A DNA stretch of 64,000 bases from Aulostomus chinensis. Lineage: Eukaryota > Chordata > Actinopteri > Syngnathiformes > Aulostomidae. Location of the stretch: the NCBI GenBank assembly GCA_037954235.1, contig JBBMOA010000008.1, forward strand, positions 1,600,001 through 1,664,000, given 5' to 3'. A program made the position numbers and the translations under genes. The notes under the pieces are model-generated. The model saw nothing but the letters and a program-made list of their open reading frames with translations. It was not told where the DNA came from and searched no databases. Position 1 is the stretch's first letter. The number at the start of each line of letters is the position of its first letter. Shown in pieces: positions 35,305 through 48,048 of the stretch.

Positions 35305-38300
35305 ATGTCCGCCGACGACTTCCAGACCAAGTACGCGTCCGTCATGGAGGGGATGGTCCGGAGCGCCATCGCCGAGACCAGGAAACTTTTCGAAACTATG
35401 GTCGACGAGCTCAAGGCAGAAATCTCAACGATCAAGAAAGAGAACGAGGCCCTCAAAACAAAATGTAGCCAATTTGAAATCGAGAAAAGCCAAAGGGACG
35501 TTGACGCGAGGGAAAGTGGGCCTCCTCCCGGGACGAGTGGCGGCTGTGAGAAACGCGACACCGGCGTTCAGTGTGGTGAGTTGAAGAGACCGGAACCGCG
35601 CCACCGAACCGAGCCGCCTTCGCCTGTTTAGAAGGGTCTGGTAGCTGTGTGTGTGTGTGTGTGTGCGCGCGCGCGCGCGCGTGTGTGTTATTTGGCACGC
35701 AGCACCTCCATGTGCTCGGCTACTCCGCAGCGTGGGAGCTAACGCGGGGAAACCACACTAAGCTAACTTGGCTCGTGAACAGCGTGTTCCTTCCTTCTCC
35801 ACGCGCCTCAGTGGGGGCTCATTTGGCCCAGAACCTTCTGACTCGTGTGTTCCGTGTATGGGAGCTTCTGCGTGGACGTTGTCACGTTCGGTTCTCGAAG
35901 AATCTACCGAAACCAACTGTCAGCTGCGACTCTGGGATTGTTACCTGTTAGGCTAAAGGAAGTTCAGTAGCCAAATGCTCGTGGCTAGCAGGTGCACTTC
36001 CGGTGTCAGGCTCGACTGGAACGGTAGTGTCTGGTAGTTCTGGTGCATGGATCTGTGACCCGGCCAGTTGGCCGACAGGTCACACCGGGTGAGAGTAGCA
36101 GAAGGAATCTTTGTCAAACTGTTACTGTTTCTCTTGTCTACCTCATTCTGGTGGCCGATGGGAAGTGCAGTCGTCCAGCTAGCACCTTCATCAAATGGGT
36201 CTGTGGGTCCAACTTTGAGAAGTTCATCTTGGTGTTCAGTCAGACATGTTTAGGTCACTGTTGTGCCCCTGGCCTTGTTGGCAACCGGAGGAACAAGTAT
36301 GAAGTACACCAAATCTTGATGAGTAGAAATGAAGAGCTGGACCTCCTCTCATTCTTGAGTTGGCGGTAGAGCTGACGGACCGCTCAGAGGCAGGAAGTTT
36401 ACCATCTTACACTGTTGGCGCAGCTTTGGTTTCCTTGTATTAAATGCGTTGGTAAATTTTGAGTCATGAGAGTCTTGGCAGGTCCCGCTCTTGTTCTATG
36501 GTGCTTTTTTCTGCAGAGGCTCCTGGTTTACCAGCGCCGCCACCGTTTACGGGAAGCAGTTATCACTCAAAATATGATCAAAGTGCTCATGAACCCACAG
36601 ACCCGAAGAGCATCCACAGCACCAGTGTCATGGCAGTAGGTGTGGGAACAGTCAGGCTACCAGTCTTCCACCAACTCATGGAGTCATCAGATCAAATAGT
36701 GGGGCCTCAGAGCAGTGACTTTTACACTTAAGGGTAACAGCCACATCTCTTAAATGTAACCACTGATTTGAGCCCTTTCTTAAAATAACTATATTTGTAT
36801 TGCTTCAAATTGCAACAACGTGTCAATCAAACTTAAACCTGCCATCCTTCCCACTGCAACCCCATAATCTGAATAACCAAATGCTACTCCTTGGTATTGA
36901 GTAATATTTAGGGGACTCATGTGAATCCTCTCCCTCCCTCTCTCTCCCTCTCCCTCCCTCCCTCATGTTCCAATCAACAGTGTAGTTTTACAGCACACCG
37001 ACCATCTGCTCTTCAGCTCCTCCCTCCTCATCCCACATGGCTTCATGTGTGTAAATTAATTCCCATAAAGACCTGTAAACATTGGCTACTGTAAGTGCAT
37101 AGAAATGAAGATAAAAATGAAGGCACATTTTGTGCAAGTAAGCACACACGGGCTGACTGATGCTAACAGTGCTGGCTCAAATCATGTCGCTGACCTGAGA
37201 CCCACCGCTTACACACTTGACTGCATTTAGGAACATAACCAGGTCAAGGCGTGTTTTCCTTCTTTAGCCATGACGCTAATTGAGATCCAGACTTGAAAAG
37301 ATTTTTTTCCACACAAAGAAAGATTCATTGATGACAGCAACCAAGTTTTGTAAAAAAAAAAAAAAAAAAAAGTGATTAAAAACAGCGCTGTTTCCGTTTT
37401 AGACAAATGAGCACATTTTGTATTAGGTCTTAAAATAGAGTTAATCTTCTACTCTTCATAAAACGTCAGGAAAATTAATGTAGAAGTAGGCGATGGATCA
37501 TCCAGCAGACGCCTGCCTAGAGTTGCAGCAGTGTACTGGTTTCACAGTGTACTCTGGTATGAACATGAAAGGTTCTCCTACACCTTTCTTTTCCTACAAT
37601 ATTTGAGAACATGTGATGAACAACCAAGCAGATAGTCTACCTGCAGATCTCCTTTCTTCTTCTTCACATAAAAGAAAGGAAGATGAAATATCTAAGAGCC
37701 CAATATGATTGATCCGGGCCATGCAGTAGTGCAGCTAAAACTGATATCCGTCTTTTATAAATGGAATGAAGCTTCTGTCGTCCATGAAAAAGGACAAACT
37801 CAAAAATCTGATTTCTTTTATTTAATATTTTCTGTTTTCAAAATTTACCTCGTTTTAACTGCTTTATCTTAATTTTACTTTCTTTATAAAAGAACATGAT
37901 GCATTAGAATATAACAGTTAATGTGATAGTATCATGCAGTAATGCTCCATCACATTTTTTAAGGCGAATAAAAAGTGCTGATGGAACTGAAGTTGGGAGG
38001 GGGGGGGGGTTACAAATCAAATCAATGTTTCTGTCAGAAAAATATCTGATAGACTTTTTCTCCAAATCATTCCACCAAAATTCAGAGGTTCTTCAGTTTT
38101 GCTTGGTAGCTTTAAACGTTTGCTGCAACCAAGTTTTCATGCATCTTTCTCTGGCTGGTGCTGTGTTTCGTCTCACACCATCTTTTACTCTCTACTGTTG
38201 TTTCTTTCACATGAAAGGCAGTGGGAGTGACACCACAGCTCTGTCCAGGGATGTGCACCAATGAGGTGATGGGTACCCCCCCCCCCATGTCTCGTGCAAA

Positions 38301-41300
38301 AGATGAACAAAGTGATAGGAGTGACTGTAAAGTGATCAGCTATGGAGGGAGCTGGGAAACCACATCACTGGGGCTGCAGCCAAGAGCTTGATTTGATACA
38401 ATGCTGTTTGCTTCTCAAGGTTCTGGAAAGGAAAAATGTCGAGCCTTCAGATGATGCTGTGTCGCTCTCCACATTGCCTGGCCCGGATCATGACTGAACT
38501 CCTCACACACACACACTCAAAACAAATGCCAAGTCGACCCTTTCAGAGTGCTGAAAAACTCGTGTTGACCCGCGTTTTTGGTGCAGTGTGAAAGGGACTA
38601 TAGAGTTGCATCATCTCAACCTTCACTGACTCTCTGTCAACACAGACTGGGCAGATGAATCCATGTCAGTGACAAGTCACTAGTGTCTGAACTGATATTA
38701 TATTTTGGATATATTTATTTTGATGAAATGAGATAAATCTTCCTATATTTGTCCTGCTTTGTGTTTTGTTATTTTTACTGTTTTTAGAAGGTATAGGCCT
38801 GAGAATATCTTGTTGTTGAACTGCGCGTTTGTGCTCCAGCTTCAGCGTTAGGGGAGCACTGGTTTAGGATATCAGCTCTTTCAGTATTTTTCACACCAGT
38901 GTATCGAAGGGGTATCTTGAGATGATTTTGTAACAGTGTTGCAATTTTGTCCCTTCCCCAATCAATCAAAAGAACTGCAAAGAGCCCGGCAACAGAAGTT
39001 ATAATAATTTTACCCTTTTGTTTTTCACTTTTTTAAAAACTGTATTTTGGGAATGTAAAATTTAAAGTTATTTCAGGATTTTAAGATCACATTAAAAATC
39101 ACCAGTCTGTGTTTGCAGAACTTGTTCCTGTCAACTTTCTGTTGGAGCAGCGTCAACCCCTGAGGCAGTTTTCACTGCGGAGCAGAGAGGAGCAAAGTTC
39201 TTATGACAATATGGTGTATGGTCTCCTCAAAGACCATGACTATGAGACCCACGGAGATGAAAACTCTCAGATGACCATTATAGTGGTCAAACCAGAGGTG
39301 TGTGTCTATCCAAGTGTCCATCTGACTGTGTTGTCTTTCTGAAATTTTGATTTGTGTCACTGCTCTTCTGGAGTCTAATTATTCATTCCATTGTATGTTG
39401 AAAAACAGGAAGAAGATGAACCCTCTGTAGACAGCAGGCAAGCTAGGAGACATAAAACAGGTGGGAAGTTGCAACTGTGACTTAAAAAACTCCAAGACTA
39501 ATTTGATCATTTGCAGTTGTGCTGTCATGCAAACAGGACAGGTTTTACTGAAGAAAACATCTTAGAAAAAGTCTAAGAGCCAGTGAATGTCATCGTATTC
39601 TTAGAAGCAGTTCCTAGCTGTACACTTTTTTATGCATCTTCCCTGAAACATCGGTCACTACTGTCCCTAAATTCACCTTTGACCTCTGCATTTGGAACAG
39701 ATACAGAAGAGCCGCTCGCTGACCAGGAGGGTTCAACTGGAGAAATGAGAAAACATGCGGAGATTGAAGACACAGACAGGGAGAGCAGTTTACCAAGAGA
39801 AAGTAACCAATCATCCAACCCAAAGCAGTCACTCGTCCACTCACTCGCTGCAAGGAAAGCTGACGAGGAAGATGCACCTTGTGCCTGTAAGGATATATCT
39901 GGAATAAGCACCCTTGTAACAAATGTTGAAGAACCTCTGGATGCTCCTCAGCACGCCTCAGAGGTTGAACCCCCTGAAAAAGAGAAACCATCAGTGGTTG
40001 AAATGACAGGAAATGGATGGCCATATATCTCTGAGCTTGCGGCCTCCAGACAGCTGGTCAAAGGAGTGGAATGTCAGAAATCAACAAAAGGCAAGAGCAG
40101 CTCCAGGCCTAGGAGAGGGCGCCCACCAAAAAAAGGGAGGCAACTGCCAGCAAAAGAAATACCTCCGTTAGCACCGACTGATGTCCCACCAGACCAGGAA
40201 ATGATGAATTTAACAGGACTGGAGAACACTGAGGTCTCTCCTGCCCTTGATACAATGAAAACAACTTCCACAGGTCAAGCGAAAGAGACTCTACCTGTTA
40301 ACATTCCAACTGTCCAAAACAGAGCAAAAACAGCGTTAGAAAGCGTGGGGAACAGTGAGGTCGGCCCTCGTCTTGTTTCGGTAGTGTCTTTGAGAACAGG
40401 ATATCCGTCTGAAATGGACAAGCACTCTGATTATGAACAGCTGTACATGAAAATGCAAGAAGAGACACTTCAGAGGTTACACAGTGACGATGCAACCCAC
40501 ACTCCTTCGGTTGAGTCGCCACCAGGTCCCTTGCAAGAACACAGCACCACTGCAAGTCTTCAGGATGCAATGCTATTAGTTGAAGCCATGAATCGGTCGA
40601 CAGTGGAAACCTTAGAAGCAGAGGCAGGCCCTGTTCTCCCCTCAGTGTCACCACGTCCTCCCCTTCCAACTCATGAAGATAAAGAAGATCGGACAGTTTT
40701 TGGTCCTCAGAATACAAATATCTCTGAATCCGATGAAAGTCACTCCCTCATAAAAGTTGTTACAGCACAGCAGCCTCCAGTAACTGCTCTAGTGCCCACT
40801 GCAAGGAGTAGCCCAGCCCTCAATAAAATAATTGTTGTGCCACATCCAGCACGTTCCATTTCCCCACTGTCCCCAAGAGAGATTTCTACTGTTGTGTCAA
40901 CTGTTGCTGCTGCACAAAGTAAAACTTCACTTACACCGTCTCCCCCCTCCTCTGTTCCTCAGAAGTCCCTATGTATTACCTCCAGGCAGTCTCTTCCTGT
41001 TGTCACTACTCAAACATTCAGCTTAAAAAACCCATCATCAGTTACAATACCATACCGAAAAATAACCATTATAGTTCCAAAACAGGCTCCATCTGTGGCA
41101 TCAAGAGAACTGCAGTCACAAACGACAGAGCAGGAGCCAGCTGGACCAGCTCTTACTGTCAGGGAGGTGCTGGCAGAGCTGGTTTGTTCATCTCAGCAGG
41201 AAAATATAAATCAAGACGCATCAGCAGCTCTAGATGAGACTGCGTCGTCAGCAACTGTGCAGGTCTCCCATGCCTTGTCTCCAGTGTCACCCCCACGGCA

Positions 41301-44300
41301 GATGAGGAATTGTGGAGATACCCAGATAGTTTCAGATGAAGTTGTCACATCATCACCAACTGAGGAAGCATCAGTGTCAACCCCCCAGTTGGCTTGTTTG
41401 TCACAGCAGGGAGATATTTGTAAAGAAACACTGACACCTTCAGATGAAGCACAAACGCAGTCGGCTCCCCCATCTGTTGAGTGGAATCTCTCTGCTGTGG
41501 TCAGACTGACAAAACTACCATTTCCTGTATCACCCAAAGAATCAGTCTTGGTCTCCAAACTGCTTTCAGGTGGAGGTGGATCTGCAGCAAGTACCAGCAG
41601 GGAGAAATCATCATCTTTGGTCAAGCCAACACCATCAGCAGAACCAACAGCCTTCAATTCAGACGCTCCAGCATCATCCGCTGACATATGTTCCAATTTA
41701 AAAGAAGATTCCAATGCTGTCCCTGCAAATACCCGTCACATGTCACAAGAAGTAATGGCAGGCAGTGTTTGTGTGAAGCCGCTTGGACCATCCTGCATGT
41801 CAGCACTGGCCTCAGAAGAATCCACAATGGCCATCAGCACCCCAGAGTTGACAGCTGTACATGATACAGCCAGTGAACCCACTTTGAACTTGGATAAAGA
41901 AACAGTCAGCAGTGCAGCACAAGCTTGTGTGTCGCCAGATGATCGAGCCATACAACACGAGCAATCCACTGCCTCCAGCACAGCCCGAGACGAATCCGAC
42001 CCTCATTTCCAGATTACCAAAACTCAGTTCCTGGCACAGTTGGCAGTGTCACCTGTATTTCAACCCCCACAAGAGGTAATTCAGTAGTAAGCACATCTCA
42101 GTCTGCTTTGTAATATTATTACTGCATTGATTGTAGTATGTTTGGGTGTACTTAATATTTCCATGAAGTTGGGATACTCTAAGTAAATTGAACCCATAGC
42201 CCTTTTAAACAGCCTGTTCAAGGCAGATATACTGCAACTGTTACACTGCCTTGCCATTTTTATGAGTCAAGTCCAAGCCGAAACGGACTTGTCAGGCATG
42301 CAGGGACGTGCTGGCCACTGGGAAAAGTGGGACAACTCCCGAACAGCCAGTCCAGCCCAGGCCAGCCGGGCCGCAGAGAAATAGATTTGTTTTTTTAACA
42401 GGCCTATATAATTTCCAATTTACACAGTTATCTTTTAGCAATGTGGCAACGTAGCAGCCTACGTAATAATGTGGCAAAGCCAGCAACACGTACAGCATGC
42501 TGGGCCAGCCTGTCTCACACACAACAGTCACCTGCATGTGTTTGCGGTACTGTGGGTGTCGGTGTCGTGCTGGCTGGCTGTAGAGTTCCTATGGGCCTGA
42601 AAATTATAACCTGATCTGACCCGCAGGTTTTAAAGCCCAAACCCTTCCCAGCCCAACAGATCAACATGAATTATGAGCCGGTCCGCAGTCCGTATCAATG
42701 TCTGTAACTGACATGTTGTTCCTCTATGCTAATTTTGTTTTTTTCTTTTGTTGAAGGAATCCACACATGGCTCTAAAGATGCCCAAGCTTCTTGCACAAA
42801 GACCTGCAGTGGAGACAAGACAAAGTTACAGAAAAGTTCCCTTGTGATCCGGCTCCGAAATCAACTTAAAACTCCCCTGCAAGCTCAAGCCAATCGAGGA
42901 GTACTCACCGACACAGAGATCGCCCCTCTAAACCCCAAGAAACCTAGAATAGAGAATGTCAGTCAAAACAAGAGAGACACTGTATCTATTGCTTTTGGCC
43001 CTAAAAATCCAGGCAATGCTGAAGATGTTACAGCTCAACAAAAAAAATCCAACCTCACACCATTGAGTCCCGGAAGAGCTGTAGTATGTAAAGATTCTGT
43101 TGGACTGACTGTCGGTAAACCAGCAGTCAGTTGGAGAGAGTCACGATTTTCTGAGGATAGTGCGAGTCCTAGTAAAGCCACCAGTGACCTTACTCCTGTC
43201 AGTCTAAGAAGGTCGACTTTACGCAGAGATGCTTGTAACTCTGGACATACAAAGTCTGCTTGTGTGAGTCCAAGGAGGTCAAGATCAGCTAAAGATAGTA
43301 CCAGCAATATAAAGACTAAACTATTTCCCCAGAATCCAAGAAGGTCAAGCGCCTGTACAGATTATACTAGCCCTAAAGGGTCAAAATGCACTTCTGTAAG
43401 CCCAAGGAGATCAAGGTATAACTCAAGTAACGATGGTATTAGCTCTAAACAGACAAAAGCCACCCCTGAGAGTTCAAGAATGTCCAGTTCAAATAAAGAC
43501 GGCACCAGCTCCATGAAGACTAAAGTCCCTTCTGTGAGTCTGAGGTCAAATTCAACTAAAAGTGCTCCCAACTCTCAAGCCCCACCTGTGAGTCCAAATT
43601 CTAGCTCAAGTAAAGATACTTCTAGCGCCAAGACATCTAAAGCCACTTCTGTGAGCATCAGAAGGCCTAGTTCAACTGAAGAAAGTGAGAGTCAGTCACC
43701 TTTTTTTAGTACAAGGCTCAGTGGCTCAAGTAGAAATCAAACTTCCTCTAAATTGTTAAGTCAGAGAAAGTCCATATCAAGTACAGAGGATTCTAGCACT
43801 CAAAAGACCAAATGTACCTCAGTCAGTCCTAAAAGTTCTTTCAGTGAATTAACATCTGTCAGGAGCTATACCTTTACTCAAGATGGTTCTAGCACTAAAC
43901 GGATGAAAAGGAAGTCTGACTCTTTCGCAAACACCACTTCCCAAGGTACTTGGTGGCCTAAATTGGCTAAAGATGGTGCCAGTCCAAGAAAGGTCGTAGA
44001 ATCCACACCGAAGAAACCCAGATTAATTCAAGATGGCACCATTGCAAAACAAAGTGTAAGAGTGGTAAATGCCAAGAAGTTAGCGAAAGCAGCAAAAGCT
44101 ACAACAATAGCCAAAATGAGAAGTTCAAATCAATCTAAATTGCAGGACGGGGTAAAGAGGGACAGGTTAACCAAGAGTCGCGCCAGCTGTGAAACCTTAA
44201 AAAAGTGTAGCACTAAAGCAGTGTGGACTCCTCCTAGGATGGCAGCCTGTAGGTCTCCGTCATTTGACAAAAAGAGGTCATCGTTCAAGGAGACACGATC

Positions 44301-45015
44301 CCCAAGATCCCCTAATATTATCATCGTTTCCCCCGCCAATGTTTCCAAACGCTCCTTATCTCTTCGACCACAAATTGTATCACCATTACAGCCTTTAGCA
44401 GTCATTGGTAAACGTCTGCTCAAGAACCAGTGTGGGGAATGTGGCCGAGTCCTCAGCAGCAGTGCTGCCCTGGAGAGTCACGTCAGTCTCCATACAGGTC
44501 ACCGACCTTTCTCTTGCACGCTATGTGGGAAAACCTTCCCAGACTCCAAGGGTCTAAAACGGCACGGCCGGGTGCACCGCAATGGTCGGATCCATGTCTG
44601 CCAGCAGTGTGGGAAGGGCTTTGTATACCGTTTTGGTCTCACCAAACACCTCCAGATGGTGCATGGCAAATTTAAACCTTTTGTCTGCCAGATATGCAGC
44701 AAGGCATTCTTCACAAGGCGTGATGTGGAGACCCACATAAGGAGCCACACGGGAGAGAAACCATTCCACTGCAACCTCTGTGAGAAAAAATTTGCAAGGA
44801 GAGTAGAACTTAATGTACATTTGAGGTGGCATAATGGGGAGAAGAGACACTGGTGTCCATACTGTGGGAAGGGCTTTTTAGACTACAATAATCTGAAAAG
44901 GCATAAGTACATCCACACGGGAGAGAAACCACATTCTTGCCCACACTGCCCGAAACACTTCACCCAGTCAGGCCACTTGAAAAAGCATGTTAAGAATGTT
45001 CACAAAGTCCAGTGA
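35305..45015 (+). CDS. C2H2 zinc-finger protein C (7 fingers, AT-hook)
   Basis: Coding exons: 35305-35575, 39119-39297, 39409-39460, 39701-42075 and 42757-45015, about 1711 residues; all junctions are GT-AG and in phase (1, 0, 1, 0). Exon 1 starts MSADDFQTKYASVMEGMV and gives a helical module and coiled coil like those of genes A and B. Exon 4 encodes a long, low-complexity Ser/Thr/Pro region with an AT-hook core (RRGRPPKKGR, about residues 305-314). Exon 5 has a Ser/Pro/Arg-rich degenerate repeat block, then a basic stretch and seven C2H2 fingers (about 1518-1706); fingers 3 and 7 have four residues between the histidines. AT-hook plus fingers implies a chromatin-binding regulator. Size is unusual for the family; orthologue not identified. 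Confidence 0.88.
35646..35688. repeat. (TG)(CG)(TG) tract in intron 1 of gene C
   Basis: Alternating TG, then nine CG steps at 35664-35681, then TG. It lies 70 bases after the exon 1 donor. Such alternation favours left-handed DNA. Confidence 0.95.
36517..36731 (+). CDS. Possible alternative exon of gene C
   Basis: A strong acceptor (TTTTTTCTGCAG, ending 36516) is followed by an open frame that fits phase 1 from exon 1 and begins EAPGLPAPPPFTGSSYHSKY. The frame runs to TAA at 36729-36731, so it could be an alternative last exon giving a short protein with only the helical module. A GT donor after 36639 would make a symmetric 123-base cassette (phase 1 to 1) that inserts 41 residues. Without transcripts I cannot choose. 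Confidence 0.35.
36929..36964. repeat. (TCCC)n low-complexity tract
   Basis: Irregular CT-rich tetranucleotide repeat in intron 1 of gene C. A similar CCCT run lies at about 30138-30160. Confidence 0.8.
42230..42700. repeat. Old interspersed repeat in intron 4 of gene C
   Basis: GC-rich non-coding sequence inside the 681-bp intron 42076-42756. The stretch GGGCCTGAAAATTATAACC near 42595 resembles, in inverted orientation, the right end of the element at 33319-33684. Boundaries are unclear. Confidence 0.35.
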
Positions 45016-47861
45016 GAGATGAACCCCTGGGATGCCACCTTGTTCTGCGGATCAGCTGTTTTTGTTTTTTTGATCAGAGAAACATCTTTAAATATCAGGA
45101 TATGGTGTGATGAAGGCTTGAGTAATGTTTGACTTGAAGAAAATACTATGAGAGAATTCAGTCCTTTCAGGTTTACCAGATGCATTTATGTTTCTTTATG
45201 ACAGCATAAGTAGTCTTGGACGTTGAAGTCTCTATTTAGTTAGAGAGAATTGCTACCCTGCATGGTTCTAACTAACCATGAAAACTAGGACTCACTTCCC
45301 TGAGGTGCTGCCACTATTTCTCTGTAGGAATAGCATGGAAACAAATGACCAAAGCCATGTTAATTGAAAAAGATATAAAGTTTTAATAAGACAAAATGCT
45401 ATGGTTAATGGCACAAAACACAGGATTGGACATGGGCTTTATTGGTAGCTGTGGTATTATATTGCCTTTTGACAGTATTGATGAAAAGCTCTGAAAAAAA
45501 TGTTTTGGAGGATTTGAACGTATGAAATATTGAAAAAGGAACTGTTCTTATTTAACCATAATAAGCAAATGGTTTGAACTGTTTATAAAGTCCAGATTAT
45601 TTAATTGTTGTGATTTCTGCTGCTAATGGAGGTGATAACTGGAGCATCTTTACGTTTTAGGCCAGATTGCACCTTCACTCGTTATGTTAATCCACGAAAC
45701 AGTGATGGAACAGTTCCTGACACCAGACGGGCTGCGTGTTGTGGTCTCACTCTCACAACTTGACAGTACTTCATTTCAAAGCACTAATTAGTGATGGCAA
45801 ATGCTTACAGGCTAAGCATACTTTGTTAAAATGGTGTCCTTGAGAGAACCGATTTTTCAGTTGGCATCATTTAAATTAGTTTTTCCTTCTCTTCAAGATA
45901 TGTTTGAAGTTTGATTGTGACTTAATGCAAGTTAAAGTTGAACAATTGTACAACCAGTGTTTCCTCCTTGTATAAACCTGAGCACCAACTCTGATTCGAT
46001 GGCTTTCAGACTGAGACAGCTGTTTTCTAGGTTCTGCTAATAAAAATAGAATGGTTATTCCCCGCTGTGCCTTTTCTGTTTTTGAAGGAAATCCTCTCAT
46101 GCTTTCCTAGTTTTGGCGAATGTTGCTTAACTTCTTGTGTGGTTTCAATGAAGCACATAATGAATTTGTATCATTTATTCCTATAACTTGACTGCTTGTT
46201 CGGCAATTGTCTGTTTTATACCTAATAACTTTCAAATATTGGAAACTGTTTTGAATCTCCTGTAACAGTGAGTCGTTCTGTAAACAAGATTATGAGCACT
46301 AGTCAACGGTAGAACTGTACAACCATACGTCACATTATTTAATTTTTACGCTACATCCAATTTGAGAGCATGTTTTCATTTTAACCTGAAGTGCACGTTG
46401 ACGTTTATTTGAATGAGTCTTAAACTCAGATGGAACTACTTTTTCCTCAAGGGTGAGTCAGTATTAGATTCACCAGGCCTGATGTGAGGTTTTCAGCTCT
46501 GGTGGAGGGATGAGGGGATGGTATCTTAACTACACTGCTTGTCAGGTCACATGTCAAAGTAGGTTTTGGATCCCACTGAGCCTCCTTGGATGAGAGAGAT
46601 GAAATGTGAGTGTCAGCGAGAATCTTTGCCAGCGTCTGCCAGGTCGGGGGAGAAGACCAAACCTCTAGTCCTGAAACTCACTCAGTGAATGAGCACGTTT
46701 GGGGTGTTGGTGTGTTTCACTCCTCACTGACTGCTTCTGTTCAGCCTGGATTTGGTTTCAGCTCAATCATGGAAGCAGTTTTAGCCACTGGAGCGCACTT
46801 CCTGTCCACCAGCATGCACTGATGCCCACGCCCAGGTGAAGGTTTGGGGGGGGGGGGGGGTCTTCGTGTCAGAAACAAGATTTCATAGATGAGATAAAAG
46901 AAAAACCTGACCACAGTCATTCCTCATGCAATGCCACACAGAGCTGCAGTCGTTGTAGACCAAAGGAAAGAAAGGAATCCATCATAATGTGACAAACCAT
47001 AACAGCGGCTTGCTGTTGAGCTTCGCTGAAGCTTGGTGACAACCATGGACTTGAGGAGGGGAGTTGGAGCAAGGAAGTGGCTTCCCAGGAGGTGGTGTCC
47101 CTCCAGGTGTGACCCCCCACTGCTGTCTGACCGTGTGTTACTGCTACAGTTATGGTTTTACCGCCATGTAAAATGGAGACAAGTGGAGTTTTTGATTTTA
47201 TCACAACATACATCAGAAAAATGAGATTAGAAACTATCATCAGCTTGTCCTGAAGCAATGTTATGGTTTCACTGGATAATCCACAACTTTTTATAGTTTT
47301 GATTGAAACTTAGGACACCTATGTTAAAAGGACCAAGAAGCCTCCCTCTGTTCCATTCCTAATTCTTACTTATCACAAAATTACTTTAGCTCTTCAACTC
47401 ATGGTCGATTTGAATCTAGAAACTGTGGAATCTAGAATTTCTGCCCTCAAGTTCAGTGACCCCACGTGCACAAAGACTTCTGGCCTTCTCATACATTTCA
47501 TTGACAGCATTCACATGCAGCATTCCATTGCCTTGGCAGTAAAGATTTAATTATCTGAAAATACATGGGTTCATAGAACCATTCACATATCAGCAGTGTC
47601 CACAGGAAGGGTTCAGGTCGCCATAGATTTGTCCCTGACTACATTTTCACATCCAAACTTATCAGAAACAGTGAACTGTGCAGAGGTTCTACAGCTGAAT
47701 GGTTTCAACAGGTTATTTGAAGGCTATATTAGTAATTAGCTGGTCACCAGGAGGTGTGACTCCACAGTAGAGGACCCCTCACAGTAGCTTGACTGCTAGG
47801 TTTTTTTCAGGGGATAATATACTTGAGAAAGAAATGGTACAACACATGTTCGAAATTGTTC
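45016..47861. other. 3' flank of gene C and intergenic sequence
   Basis: Mostly AT-rich and without exons. AATAAA at 46039-46044, about 1.0 kb after the stop of gene C, is a reasonable polyadenylation signal. A poly-G tract stands at about 46847-46860. Genes C and vwa7-like converge here. Confidence 0.45.
46039..46044 (+). terminator. Candidate polyadenylation signal of gene C
   Basis: Canonical AATAAA about 1.0 kb after the stop codon, with GT-rich sequence (CTTGTGTGG) about 90 bp further on. Confidence 0.35.
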
Positions 47862-47867
47862 TTTAAT
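47862..47867 (-). terminator. Candidate polyadenylation signal of the vwa7-like gene
   Basis: ATTAAA on the minus strand about 180 bp beyond the stop codon. Confidence 0.35.
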
Positions 47868-48048
47868 CTGACAAACACTCTTTAAAAATTAACTTACCGT
47901 TGCTCTCTAGTGGACAAATTATGAAATTATCTTAACGTTAAGGAAACCTTAAAATCTAGATTTCATTTTTGTTGTCGCTTGTAATTTGTTCTCGCTGGAC
48001 TATTTTGGACTACATCCATGACGGACAGAGAAAACAGACCAAAGTTTT

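Noticed and set aside
41211..41714. Minus-strand frame of 167 codons inside gene C exon 4
   Set aside because: It is the shadow of the sense frame, which alone has spliceable phase and a coherent domain order.
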